NCBI GenBank assembly: GCA_019448385.1
Contig: JAGTXO010000014.1
Span: 744,001-808,000 of the forward strand
DNA length: 64,000 nt
Direction of reading: 5' to 3'
DNA from: Diacronema lutheri
Taxonomy: Eukaryota; Haptophyta; Pavlovophyceae; Pavlovales; Pavlovaceae
The translations under genes were made by a program, and so were the position numbers. Below, piece by piece: positions 34,025-43,753 of the stretch (position 1 is its first letter; each line of letters opens with the position of its first letter). The notes beneath the pieces were generated by a model that saw only the letters and a program-made list of their open reading frames with translations, ran no database searches and was not told where the DNA came from.

Positions 34025-35917
34025 TCACGGGTCGAGACGCCCTGTCGGCGTCGTGGCGCGCGGGTGCATCGCGCCACGGCCCCGACCAACGCCCGAATGA
34101 CGGTGCGCGCCAGCGTCCTTGGACGAAACGCCAGCAACCGTGTGGCTGTCGGCGCCGCGCAGCGCCGCTTCGGTTGCGAGCATGCTCGACGTGGCGAAGC
34201 GCGAGTCCGCCGTCCGCGCGCTCTCGCGCGCATGGGCCACTCGGTCGTAGGCTGGCTCGGCGTTTGGACGCTCGGGCTGGTCAAAGGGCGCGTGCAGCTG
34301 CGTGGGTGGCGCGAAGGCGCCACGCGCGCGGTGACAAGCGCCGGCGGATCGCTTGCTAGGCGCGCCACCTGCGGCTGACGCGCAGGCCTTTGCAACGCCC
34401 AGATCGATGGCATGGCGCTCCGCACGGCGCTCGCGCGCTCCCGCGTCCCCGTCGTCATGCCGCAGGACCCGCTGCACGTCGCTCGTGGGCGGCAATTGGA
34501 CCGGCGGCTTGGGCGTGGGCGCGTGTAAGCCGGTCTGGTCGAGGACGTCGGCGACTGCGCCGCCGTGCCCAAAGCGCGGGCCTGCCGACATGGGTCGGCC
34601 GCCCGCCGCCGACCTGCCGCCCGCGACGGGCGGCACGTGCGCGCGGCCCTCGCGCCGAAACGTCGCGTGCGTCGCCGGCGCGCCCGCGACGTCCGCGCGC
34701 CCGCCGCGCGCGAGGCCGCCGCCGGTGATAGGGTTGCGCCGCTCGGCGCCGGGTGCGCCGGCCGTCCAATCGACCGGATCGTTGAGCGCGCTGCGCGCCG
34801 CATCGCTGGAGTTGCGCGCGCGCACTGCCGCGGCGCGATGCGGCGGCGGAACGCGCTCGGGCGGCGCGGGCGATTCCCGCGCGGCCTGGCGGAGGATTTC
34901 GTCAACGAGGCTCGAGTCGGCGTTGTGGCGGCGCGAGGGGCTCGCGCCGCCCGCGCGCTGCGGCGCCGCGCGCGTCGATTGCCGCGCCGCGCTCGCAGAC
35001 GAAACGCCTGCGTACCCGGTGTAACCGCCGCCGCCGTAACGGCCGCTGAAACCGCCGTCGGCCGCGCCGTCCGCGCGCGCGCCGGCGTGCGCGGTGGCAG
35101 GGCGCGGCGGCTCCCATGGCATGTCGGATGGCGTATTTCGTCTGCGGATGTGCATCGAGGCCTCGCGCTGTTCCTTCTCCCATTCATGCCGCACGGCGGC
35201 CGGGTCGGCGGTCGCGGCGTCCTCCACGACCCACGGCGCAGACTGCGCGTCGGGCGCGCGCTCGCGCGGCTTGGCTGCGTGCGTGCTGGTGGCGGGCCGC
35301 AGACGCAAGACGCGCACGCGCCGCGCCGCGGGCGAGTGTGAGCGCTGCGCCCGAGCCGAGCCGCGCGGGGCGGGCGTGGGCGTGCCTGCGGACGCGCAGG
35401 GCGTCGCACGGACAGCGCTTTCGCACCGGATGTACTGCGTCTTGCCATCGTGCAGGCGAAGCTGCAGCAAGGCCTCTTCGGTGCCCCCGCCGTGGAGCGA
35501 TGTGGGCTGGTGCGCCGCGCTGGCGTGCGGCACGGCCGCCTTGCGCGACAGGCTGCCGAATAAGTCGTGCTCGGCGACAGTCTGCTCGCGCGCCTTGAGC
35601 GCGGACTCGGATGCGCCCAAATGGTGCGAGAAGAGGTCGCGCTCGCCAGACGTGCCGTGCTGCTTGGCGGGAGCAGAGTGCTCCGTCGGCTTGCGCCCGC
35701 GCGTTTTGAACAGCCCACCCACGTCGTCGCCCGCCGGCGGGCTCAGCTGGTTGAGCGCGGACGCGACGCCGACCGCCTTCTTCCCCACGTGCGAATCGTC
35801 CGTCTTGGCGCGGCCGCCGCGCAGCCCTTCAAGCTTAGACGCGTGGACGGACACGCCACCGCCGACGATGCGGCCGCCGTGCAGGCTGTCCGAGTAGCCG
35901 CCGCCGGTGAGTTCCAT
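34025..35917 (-). CDS. Disordered protein of unknown function
   Basis: A 630-aa frame rich in Ala, Gly, Arg, Ser and Pro, with no domain I recognise. More conserved-looking patches are EEALLQLRLHDGKTQYIRCE (about residue 145), a WEKEQREASMHIRRRNTPSDMPWEPP block (about 245, shown in part) and SLVDEILRQAARES. A roughly 130-bp GC-rich segment at about 35285-35415 may be an intron with a GC donor; removing it would delete an Arg-rich stretch that looks like translated intron. It is convergent to the TCAIM-like gene and divergent from RFC3, 150 bp between ATGs. Reality of the gene rests on the long frame without stops and the bidirectional spacing. Confidence 0.5.
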   Translation of the reverse strand: MELTGGGYSDSLHGGRIVGGGVSVHASKLEGLRGGRAKTDDSHVGKKAVGVASALNQLSPPAGDDVGGLFKTRGRKPTEHSAPAKQHGTSGERDLFSHHLGASESALKAREQTVAEHDLFGSLSRKAAVPHASAAHQPTSLHGGGTEEALLQLRLHDGKTQYIRCESAVRATPCASAGTPTPAPRGSARAQRSHSPAARRVRVLRLRPATSTHAAKPRERAPDAQSAPWVVEDAATADPAAVRHEWEKEQREASMHIRRRNTPSDMPWEPPRPATAHAGARADGAADGGFSGRYGGGGYTGYAGVSSASAARQSTRAAPQRAGGASPSRRHNADSSLVDEILRQAARESPAPPERVPPPHRAAAVRARNSSDAARSALNDPVDWTAGAPGAERRNPITGGGLARGGRADVAGAPATHATFRREGRAHVPPVAGGRSAAGGRPMSAGPRFGHGGAVADVLDQTGLHAPTPKPPVQLPPTSDVQRVLRHDDGDAGARERRAERHAIDLGVAKACASAAGGAPSKRSAGACHRARGAFAPPTQLHAPFDQPERPNAEPAYDRVAHARESARTADSRFATSSMLATEAALRGADSHTVAGVSSKDAGAHRHSGVGRGRGAMHPRATTPTGRLDP

Positions 35918-36067
35918 GACACGGCCGAATACTGGGCGGGTTCAGACCTTTGACTCCATTGTCCTTTTTCGCGTACAGTTGGCATTTATTACCATGCAGT
36001 AGGGGACTTGTACAAGCTGCGGGAGGCGGGAAGAGGGGAGTGGCGCCGCGCGTGGCGGAGCAGCGCC

Positions 36068-37395
36068 ATGTTGTGGGTCGACAAGCACCGGCCGCGGACG
36101 ATGGACCAATTGGACTATCACATGGAGCTCTCGCAATCGCTCAAGGCGATGGTCAATCGTGGTGACTTCCCGCACATCCTCTTCTACGGCCCGTCGGGCG
36201 CGGGTAAGAAGACGCGCGTGCTCGCGCTGCTGCGCGACATCTACGGGCCGGCGGTGGAGAAGGTCAAGGTGGAGCACAAGCAGTTCAAGGTTGGCAGCAC
36301 GACCGTTGAGATCCCCATCCTCTCCAGCGCGCACCACCTCGAGCTCAACCCGGGCGACGCCGGCAATCGCGACCGTGACGTCGTGCAGGAGCTGATCAAG
36401 GAGATCGCCGCGTCCGCGCCGCTCCCCACGTCCTCGTCGGGCGACACATCGGATTGGAAGCCGTTCAAGGTGGTCGTGCTGAACGAGGTGGATAACCTCT
36501 CGAAAGAGGCCCAGCACGCGCTCCGTCGCACGATGGAGAAGTGCGCACCGCGTTCCGCGCGCCTACGCCGCCGCGGTGCTCCGCTACACGCGGCCGGCGT
36601 GCGCGCGCGCCGTCCACACGCCTCTCCCGCCACCGCGCGCCGCACGCGCGCAGGTACATCACGACATGCCGAATCATGATGACGTGCAACAACGCCTGCC
36701 GTGTCATCGCGCCCATCCGCTCGCGCTGTCTCTGCGTGCGCGTGGCCGCGCCATCAGCTGCGCAGATTGCGGCGGTGCTTCAGGCGACGGCGCGCAAGGA
36801 GGCGGTGACGCTACCGCCGTTGCTCGCGGAAAAGCTGGCCGCGCAGGCGCACGGCAACTTGCGCAAGGCGCTGCTCACGCTCGAGGCCGCGCGGGTCCGC
36901 CGCGCCGCCGCGCGCTGCGCGAGCGCGCAAGCACCGATCCCGCCGTGCGCGCTGCGGCGCCACGCGCACCTCCGACGCCGCCGCGCGGCGGCTTGCGCGC
37001 GCGACGCGCACACGGCGGCCGCGCAGGTGGCGCAGTACCCCTTCGACCCGAAGGGCGAGGTGCGGCAGGCGGACTGGGAGGCCTTCATCGACGGCGTCGC
37101 AGCAGACTGCGTGCGTGAGCAGTCACCGCGGAAGCTGGGCGAGGTGCGGAACAAGCTGTACGACCTGCTTGCGCACTGCATCCCGCCGGACATGATCATG
37201 GAGCGCCTCACGCGCGCGCTGCTCGTCAAGCTCAAGCACGACCCCCCGCTGCTGCAGATGGAGGTGCTGCACCACGCGGCGCTCTACGAGGTGCGGATGA
37301 TCTCGGGCTCCAAGGCGATCTTCCACCTTGAGGCGTTCATCGCAAAGTTCATGGCGGTGTACAAGCGCCACCTGTTCACCTCCTTTGGCGGGTGA
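36068..37395 (+). CDS. RFC3: Replication factor C subunit 3 (RFC3/RFC38)
   Basis: Exons 36068-36540, 36654-36894 and 37027-37395 give 360 aa (human 356). Clamp-loader AAA+ subunit that helps load PCNA at primer ends. Visible: LWVDKHRPRTMDQLDYH, Walker A YGPSGAGKKTR, the HHLELNPGDAGNRDR block typical of RFC3, a Walker-B-like VVVLNEVDNLS, the SRC arginine-finger motif (APIRSRCL) and the collar domain ending FHLEAFIAKFMAVYKR. Asn replaces the usual Thr or Asp in the Walker B region (LNEVD). Joins are exact by homology: TMEK-YITTCRIM and LEAAR-VAQYPF. The second intron (132 bp) is in frame and stop-free. Confidence 0.96.
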
Positions 37396-37461
37396 TTGGC
37401 ACGAGTGAGCCAGTGACGAGTCCGATGTTGCCCGTGAAAAACGTGCCATCATTTTTTGCAG

Positions 37462-40395
37462 TCACCAGTCACCGTCACCGCTGCGCTCGTCGCGCGTGTC
37501 GTCCTCCTCCTTGAACGGCGGCATGAGCAGCCCCTCGGGCGTCTCGATTGGCCGGCCGGCGCGCAGCGCGGCGCGCAGCTTGCCCACGACCGTCTCGAGC
37601 CGCGAGAGCGCGCCGCGCTCCTCGTCGTGCAGGCCCTCCATGCCGCGCACCTTTGGTATGAAAACGGTCTGAATGTGCTCAACCATCTTTGAAAATTGGC
37701 GGCCGTATGCCGAGTGCAGCTGCGCGCCGAGCGCGTCGAGGAACGGGACGAGGAGCACGACGCTCACGCGGCGGACGGGCAAGTTGAGCAGCGTCGCGAG
37801 CCAGCGCCACGCCGCGCGCAGTCCGGTGCGCTCGCCGCCGTCCGGCCTGCTGATCGGAAGCGCGCTTCTCGGCGCGGCGCGCGCTCCGCAGTTCGCGCAC
37901 GTCTCGTGCGGCCCGCGGTCGGTGCACGCGCAGCCTGCACGGCACGGCACCGCAGGCGCGCGCATGTAGGGTGGACGGGGGTGGGAGCCGAGCGGCGGAT
38001 GAGGAGGCGGATGGCGCAGCCGGGGGGCATGGCACCGTGTGCCATGCCCCCCGTCCACTCAGCTCCCTGTGCCATGCCCCCCGTCCACTCGGCTCTCTGT
38101 GCCATGCTGATATGACCACGGCGCTGCTAGGCCGACATCGGCCGCCGCTCGGTGACGGCGGCAGCCGGGGGCATGGCACAGGGGGCAGCGCTTGGGTGCA
38201 GCGCAAGCCCCGCGGCAGCGCTTGGGCGCAGCGCGCTCTCACCGAGGTCAAAATCGAGGTAGGCGTCCGCGCCGAGCAGCGCAGCATACAGCGTCACAAA
38301 GCCGATTGTCCGGTTGTAGTACTTGTCCTTGGCCTCAAGCCTGACCGGCGCTCGCGGCGCAGCTTCGCGCCCGAACGGCGCCGGCCGTGCGCCCGCCGCG
38401 GGCCGCGGCGCGAGGTCGCGGTACCCAAGCGCCATTTTCCACTCGTCGATGGTCTGCCCATCGCGGCGCGGCGGGAAGCACGGCACCGTGTAGCAGCACG
38501 CGCAGTTGAGCTCCGCGAGGACCGCGCGCCACAGCGCGGCGCCAGCGTCGGGCGGCAGCGCGCTCGCCGCGGCCGCGACGACGATCGCGAGCGGCACGGC
38601 CGCCATCGGCTGCTTCTCGATGAGCATGCCACCCTGCGCGACGACCCGGCGCGCGAAAAAGGCGACGTGCGATGGCACCGCCGCGCCGAGCGCGCCAGCG
38701 CCTACGCTCGCCTCTGCGGGCGCGGCGTCTGGCGCGTTTGTGGCGAGTAGGACAGTCACGAGTTGAGAGCAGCGCTCGTATACAATCTGCGGGTAAGCGC
38801 GTTTGGATGGGTGGATAGGGCGTGTGTAGGGCGTATGTCGGTTTTGAGTGAGCTGTGCCCTCGCTCAGACTTGGAGTGGGCCGCGGCCGAATGCTCGACG
38901 GTATGCGCCCCGCGCCACAGCCGCAGCAGCAGCAGCCAGTATCAGACAGCAGGTATGCACCCCAGCCAGTATCAGCCAGCAGCGGGCAGGAGCACAAGAC
39001 GACAGCCAACGCCAAGAAGGAAGGAAGAGGGAGGGGGGGGGGGGGGGGTGCATCGCACACCTTGTGCACTCGCGATATCTGGTTGACGCGCAGCGCTATC
39101 TCGCGCGTGCAGCGCGCAAGATCCGAGCCGGGCACGACCGCCAAAAGCGCGCCATCGAACGCGCGCACGACCGCCTCCGCCTGCGCGTGCTCCGCCATCA
39201 GCTCCTCCTCCGACCAGCGCGAGACGCCGGCCGCGCCTGCGCCCCGCCTCGTCCCGCCTCCGACCCGCGTGGCCGCCGCGCCTGCCGCGCCAGCCGTTGC
39301 CGCGCCAGCTGCGGGGCCCGGCGTCGGGCCCTGCGCGCCGGCGATGTGGGCCTCGACTCGCCGCGCCTCGCTGACGAGCGGGTGGGCCTCCGCCACGCCC
39401 ACGTCGAGCACGGCGCCGATCGCCGCGCGCACGCGCTCGCGCGGGTCGGCGGCTGGTGGACCCGAGTCCGGCTGCTGGTCCGGCTGCTGGTCCGGCTGCT
39501 GCGCTGCGCTGTCGAGCGCGGCGGCGAGCTGCGTCAACGCGGCCGCGACGGCGTGCGCCTCGATTGCAAGCGCGCTGTCCTGCACGCGCTCCGCCAACGC
39601 CGCGACTGAAGCGACGAGCCTACCCCACCCCGAGCCGTTACCCTCGAGCGACTCGCGCAGGATGCCCAGGCTGGCGGGTGCCTCGGCGTCGCCCGCCTGC
39701 ACGAGGCGGAGGACGCGACGCGCTCTTGCGGAAGTTTCAGCGCGCAGCTCCGATGCGAGCGCGCGCGCCTCGCCCAACTCCGGCCCGTCGTACCCCGACG
39801 CGCGCACGTCGCGGATCGCGCAGTCCACCTTGGCGACGTCGCGCGACGCCATGGCCGCGCTCAGCGTCTCGCGCGCGCGCGCGGCGGCGGCGGCGCGCTC
39901 AACATCCGCGCGCTCGGCGGCGGCGCGCTCCTCCTGCGCCGCGCGCGCGCGCGCCGCCGCCGCCGCCGCCGCCGCCTCGCGCTTGTCGCGCTCGCGCTGC
40001 CGCGCGGCGCGCGCGCGCTCGCGCTCCGCTTCGTCGCCAGCCAGCTCGGCGCGCAGCGCCGAGCAGAGCGCGAGCGCGGCCGCATCCTCGTCCTCGCTAA
40101 ATGCTTCGGTCGCCTTGCCATGCGCCCGCCCACCAGGCGGCCTGCGCGCGCGCACGCGCGCGGCTGAGTCGAGCCGCACATCGGCACGGTCGCGCGGCTG
40201 CGCGGCGACCGTGCCGAGCGCGGCATCCGCGGCGGCGGCCGCCGCGAAGAGCGCCGCGCCGTGCGTCGGGCGCGGCAGCGCCGCCTTGGCCAGCTCGCCA
40301 CCCAGGCTGCTCCCCACCCACGAGCTGACGCGCAGCCCGCCGAGCGCGAGCGCCGCGGAGCTCACGTCGTCGTCGTCGATGCATATGCGCCCCAT
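37462..40395 (-). CDS. GLE1: GLE1, nuclear pore mRNA-export factor
   Basis: Exon 1 (40395-39070, 442 codons) holds an acidic start (CIDDDD), a long Ala/Arg/Glu coiled coil (about residues 110-250) and ends RVNQISR. Exon 2 begins at 38786 (IVYERCSQLVTVLLATNA) and carries HVAFFARRVVAQGG, YTVPCFPPRRDGQTIDEWKMALGYRD and KDKYYNRTIGFVTLYAALL. Exon 3 has AAWRWLATLLNLP and YGRQFSKMVEHIQTVFIPKV. These match the C-terminal helical domain of GLE1 (human: VPMYPARKEGQT, GWRWLARMLN, FWKMLLLIKEDYFP), which with IP6 activates the DEAD-box helicase Dbp5 at the cytoplasmic face of the pore. Borders of the intron around 37.85-38.25 kb are uncertain; the phase suggests a GC donor or a weak acceptor. Confidence 0.85.
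38021..38108. repeat. Perfect inverted repeat plus 30-bp tandem repeat in a GLE1 intron
   Basis: CGGGGGGCATGGCAC (38021-38035) faces its exact complement at 38039-38053 with a 3-nt loop. Its right arm is also the start of a 30-bp unit repeated at 38038-38067 and 38068-38097 (two mismatches), followed by a partial third copy. A further GGGGGCATGGCACAG copy lies near 38165. All lie inside the second GLE1 intron. Confidence 0.85.
39033..39048 (+). repeat. 16-nt G homopolymer
   Basis: On the GLE1 (minus) strand this is a C16 run about 20 nt inside the first intron (38787-39069). Run length may be a sequencing estimate. Confidence 0.8.
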
Positions 40396-40408
40396 GTTGG
40401 ACGGCGCG

Positions 40409-41983
40409 ATGGCGGCGCGCATGAATGCGACGCTGGCGTGCCTATTCGCCCCTCCGTCGTGGCGCGGCGCGCTCGCGCCGTGCGCGCACCACGCGGCGAG
40501 CCGCGAGCACTGGCTCGCCGTCCCGCTCGACTGGGCGGCGCCCGCCACGCACCCGCTCTTCAAGATCCGGTACCACGTCGACGACTCGCACTTCGACGCC
40601 GCCGACTCGCGCGCGCCCGTGTTTGTCAAGATGGGTGGCGAGGGCACGACAGCGAACGCAAACTGCGGCGAGCTCGCAGCGCGCCACGGCGCGCTCTGCG
40701 TCTCGCTTGAGCACCGCATGTACGGCCTTTCCGTGCCCGCACGCGGCGCAGGTGGCGTCTCGGACGCCAACCTGCGCACTGGCCTGTCGGTCGAGAACGC
40801 GCTCGCGGACGCCGCCGCGGTCGTCGATGCAGTGCGTCGCTCACACGGGCCGCCCGACCGTCCGATCGTCGCTTTCGGTGGCTCCTACGCTGGCGCGCTC
40901 TGCGCGTGGTTCAGGCAGGCGTATTCAGCGCACGTGGACGGATGCGTCGCGTCGAGCGGCGTCGTGAACGCGATCCTGGACTTTGACAGCTTCGACGTGG
41001 CGATCGGTGGAGCGCTCGAGCGCATGGGCCCGCCCACGCACGGCCGCGCATGCGCGGCCACGTTGCGTGCGGTTGCGGCCGCTGTGGACCGCGCGCTCGA
41101 CTCAGGCAGCGGGCGCGAGCTGCGCGCGCGCTTCAACGCGACTGGCCTGCGCAACGACCGCATCGGCGACGTCGACTTGGCGTACGCGCTCGCGGACGCG
41201 CCCGCCATGGCCGTGCAGTACGGCGCGAAGCGCTGGTTGTGCGCGGCGCTCGGCGCTGCGACGCCCGGCGCTGAGCCGAGCCCGGCCGACGATGACAGGC
41301 TGCTCGGCGCGCTGGCCGCGCTCTCCGCGTCGCGGTACGGCAGCTCATTTGCTGCGAGCTGTTTCTACAGCACCGACTGCATCGCGCGCACCGCGGGCGA
41401 GGGCCCGTCCGCGCCGCGCCGCCCGCTCGGCGACGAGCTGGGCGGGCAGGCGGAGGAGCCGCACGCGGAGGAGGAGGACGACGACGTGACCGCGCGTATC
41501 AACGCTCGCTCGTGGCGGTTTCAAAAATGCTCGCAGCTCGCGTACCTGCAGCGCGCACCGCAGGCGTCGGCCGCGCCCGCGAGGCTCCGGTCGAGACGGC
41601 TGACGCTCTCTGCGCTCCTCGCGCAGTGCGCCCTGGCCTTCGGCGCGCGCACGCGCGCCGCGCTGCCCGCGGCAAACGCCGCCTTGAACGCGCGGTTTGG
41701 CGGCGCCGCGCCCGCGTCCGGCGCTTACCCGGACGCGAGCGGCATCCTCTTCCTCGGCTTCTCTGACGATCCGTGGCAGGCGGCGACCGTGCCGATGGGC
41801 GAGGCGTCGAGCTCGCGCACTTCCGCTGACGCCCGCCGTCCGAGCCTCGGTGTGCAGACGTGCTTCACCATGTGCGACGGGTGCGGCCATTGCGGTGCGG
41901 GCGTGCCGGCTGAGGCGATGAAGCGGTGCAGCGGCGTTGCCGACGCCTTTGTGCGCGAGCTCGTCGAGACCGAGCTCGGATAG
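40409..41983 (+). CDS. S28-family serine peptidase (prolyl carboxypeptidase type)
   Basis: A 524-aa alpha/beta-hydrolase peptidase. Family signs: HWLAVPLDW near the N-terminus, VFVKMGGEG (S28 pattern YxGNEG), LEHRMYGLSVP, nucleophile serine in FGGSYAGALCAWFR, LSRSSGVV-like VASSGVVNAILDF, catalytic Asp in FSDDPWQ and His in DGCGHCGAG. S28 enzymes (PRCP, DPP7) cleave after proline in acidic compartments such as lysosomes. An acidic EEEDDDD insertion occurs at about residue 355. Start is ambiguous: ATGs at 40379, 40385, 40394, 40409 and 40421 are in frame, and a clear signal peptide is not visible from any of them. The start region overlaps the GLE1 start on the other strand. Confidence 0.88.
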   Translation: MAARMNATLACLFAPPSWRGALAPCAHHAASREHWLAVPLDWAAPATHPLFKIRYHVDDSHFDAADSRAPVFVKMGGEGTTANANCGELAARHGALCVSLEHRMYGLSVPARGAGGVSDANLRTGLSVENALADAAAVVDAVRRSHGPPDRPIVAFGGSYAGALCAWFRQAYSAHVDGCVASSGVVNAILDFDSFDVAIGGALERMGPPTHGRACAATLRAVAAAVDRALDSGSGRELRARFNATGLRNDRIGDVDLAYALADAPAMAVQYGAKRWLCAALGAATPGAEPSPADDDRLLGALAALSASRYGSSFAASCFYSTDCIARTAGEGPSAPRRPLGDELGGQAEEPHAEEEDDDVTARINARSWRFQKCSQLAYLQRAPQASAAPARLRSRRLTLSALLAQCALAFGARTRAALPAANAALNARFGGAAPASGAYPDASGILFLGFSDDPWQAATVPMGEASSSRTSADARRPSLGVQTCFTMCDGCGHCGAGVPAEAMKRCSGVADAFVRELVETELG

Positions 41984-42802
41984 TCACATGTGCGGCGAGC
42001 CCGCACGCCTCGCGCCGTCCGCGCGCGGCGCGGCGCCTCCCGGCTTGAAGAGCGCGAGCAGCTGCTCTGCAGCAGAGCTCTCCCAGTACTCGTCGTACCG
42101 CACGATCCGACCCTTGCGCGCCGGGTCGTACGTATAGCGCGTCCGTCCGCGTAGCTCAATGCGCGGCCGCCACGGCAGCCGGACGCCGCCCGACATGCGC
42201 CACGACGCGACAACGTGGCCCGCGCCCTCGGGCGCATCGAGCGCATACAGGTCGACGGCGGTTTCGCCCAGGATGGCGTCGAGGACTGGGCGCAGCGAAG
42301 CGAGGTTGCGTTCAAAGGTGGCGAGGCCAGTGAAGCTGAGCGTCGGGTCGGTGAACACGCACTCGTCGTCGTACAGGTCCGGGTCGATCAGCCCGGTGAA
42401 GAGGTACTGCCGCGAGAAGTCAGTGCGCAGCCCGGCCACGAGCGCCGCGGGTGAGAGCGGCGGCGCGCGCTGGCGCGCGACCTGACGCTCCGCTTGGGCG
42501 GCAGCTTGGGTGGCAGTGAGCGCCCCCGGCGGGAAGAGCGCGTTCACCATCGCCGTGAGCGAGCCGACGATCGCCTTAACCACGGGCGCCGTCCCGGCGT
42601 ACGTGGCGAAAGTCGGCTCCGCAGCGGCTGACGGCGCGCCCGGCTGGTCATCCGACGCGCACGCGCTGACGCGCGTGCAGGCGCTAACGCGCCACGCTGT
42701 CAAACTGCGCACGGGGCGGGCTGCGCCTGCAAGGCGGCCAGCGCATGGCGCCGACAGAGCGCACACTGCGGCGGCAAAACCTGCCAACCTGCGCCATCGC
42801 AT
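41984..42802 (-). CDS. DUF2358 protein, predicted plastid-targeted
   Basis: The 272-aa frame begins MRWRRLAGFAAAVCALSAPCAG, a signal peptide followed by a basic, hydroxylated transit-like stretch, as expected for entry into a complex plastid. The core, LRTDFSRQYLFTGLIDPDLYDD, then CVFTDPTLSFTGLATFERNL, is the DUF2358 (SnoaL-like/NTF2-like) signature found in cyanobacteria and plastids. It continues through SWRMSGGVRLPWRP and YDEYWE. Molecular role is unknown in the family. An ATG eight codons upstream (42826) is possible but would put charged residues before the signal peptide. It is tail-to-tail with the S28 gene, stops nearly adjacent. Confidence 0.8.
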   Translation of the reverse strand: MRWRRLAGFAAAVCALSAPCAGRLAGAARPVRSLTAWRVSACTRVSACASDDQPGAPSAAAEPTFATYAGTAPVVKAIVGSLTAMVNALFPPGALTATQAAAQAERQVARQRAPPLSPAALVAGLRTDFSRQYLFTGLIDPDLYDDECVFTDPTLSFTGLATFERNLASLRPVLDAILGETAVDLYALDAPEGAGHVVASWRMSGGVRLPWRPRIELRGRTRYTYDPARKGRIVRYDEYWESSAAEQLLALFKPGGAAPRADGARRAGSPHM

Positions 42803-43016
42803 CTCTGCAGACCAGTCGGCAGTCACTACGTACTGATGAACGAGCCAGAGCAGACTGGAGCAGACTCGCGGTTCAGCAGGCCCAGGCTTGATGGTGCTGC
42901 AGGCGCATTCTCGTGCAGCACTCGCTCGGCCTGTTGCTCGTGCGCCGGGTCAGCGGCGCTCTCGCCCCGGCTCCCAAGTCCAAACCTGGTCCAAACGCCC
43001 CGCTGCTCGTCAGGCC

Positions 43017-43700
43017 TCAGGGACACATGAGCGACTCGCGCGTGTCGACGCCCGTCTTGGGGTTGGTCCCCTTGGCGCTCTCGAGGCCGCACAGGTACAA
43101 ACGCTGGTCCTTGCGCAGCTCAGTGTCCGTCCAGTCCGAGTCCTCGATGGTCGCAACGCCCTCGAAGAGCGTGTTGCCGACGACGTAGACCTCGCGCAGA
43201 ATGGTGCCCTTCAGGATGGCGCGGTTGAGCTGGGCAAGCTCGAGGTTGGCCTGCGTCATATCGGCGCCCGTGAAGTCCGTGCCGTCGAGCGTCGCGTCGA
43301 AGAATGTCGCGCCGCGCAGGTTTGCGCCCATGAACTTCGCGTCGCGCACGATCGACTGCTGGAAGGCGACGCCCTTCAGGTTTTTGCCGGCGAAGTCCGA
43401 ACGGTCGAGGTTGACGCCGCGCGTAATCACCTTGTACGCGCCCGACGAAAAGCCCTCGCTCGACGACGACGCGCCCCCGCGCTCGATTTTGAACTGCTCG
43501 CCGTCCGCGCTCGCCACGAGTGGGGCGGCCACGAGCGTCAGCGCGACAAGGCCGGACGCGAACGCGCGAGCGACGGCAGGTGGCGGTGTTGGCCAGCGAT
43601 GCGCCGCGCTCAGCCGCGACGCCTTCATCGAGGGCGCAGCCCGCGCGCAGGCGAGCGCCGAAACCACAGCGACGACGATGTTTCGCGAGCACAACGCCAT
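43017..43700 (-). CDS. Thylakoid-lumen pentapeptide-repeat protein
   Basis: A 227-aa protein with three targeting parts in order: a signal peptide (residues 1-22, IVVAVVSALACARA), a basic transit stretch, and a second hydrophobic segment (SGLVALTLVAAPLVASA, about 50-66) ending in an AxA-type cleavage site. That suits import into a complex plastid and then the thylakoid lumen. Pentapeptide A(D/N)LXX repeats run from about residue 97 to 170 (NLDRSDFAGKNLKGVAF, ANLRGATFFDATLDGTDFTG, ADMTQANLELAQLN). Plant lumenal TL15/TL17-type proteins share this layout; their function is unknown. The start is 53 bp from that of the divergent gene at 43754. Confidence 0.85.
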   Translation of the reverse strand: MALCSRNIVVAVVSALACARAAPSMKASRLSAAHRWPTPPPAVARAFASGLVALTLVAAPLVASADGEQFKIERGGASSSSEGFSSGAYKVITRGVNLDRSDFAGKNLKGVAFQQSIVRDAKFMGANLRGATFFDATLDGTDFTGADMTQANLELAQLNRAILKGTILREVYVVGNTLFEGVATIEDSDWTDTELRKDQRLYLCGLESAKGTNPKTGVDTRESLMCP

Positions 43701-43753
43701 CGTCCGTCGTTTTCTTGTTTTGGCCGTTACGACTGCTGGCGCGCGAGACGCGC

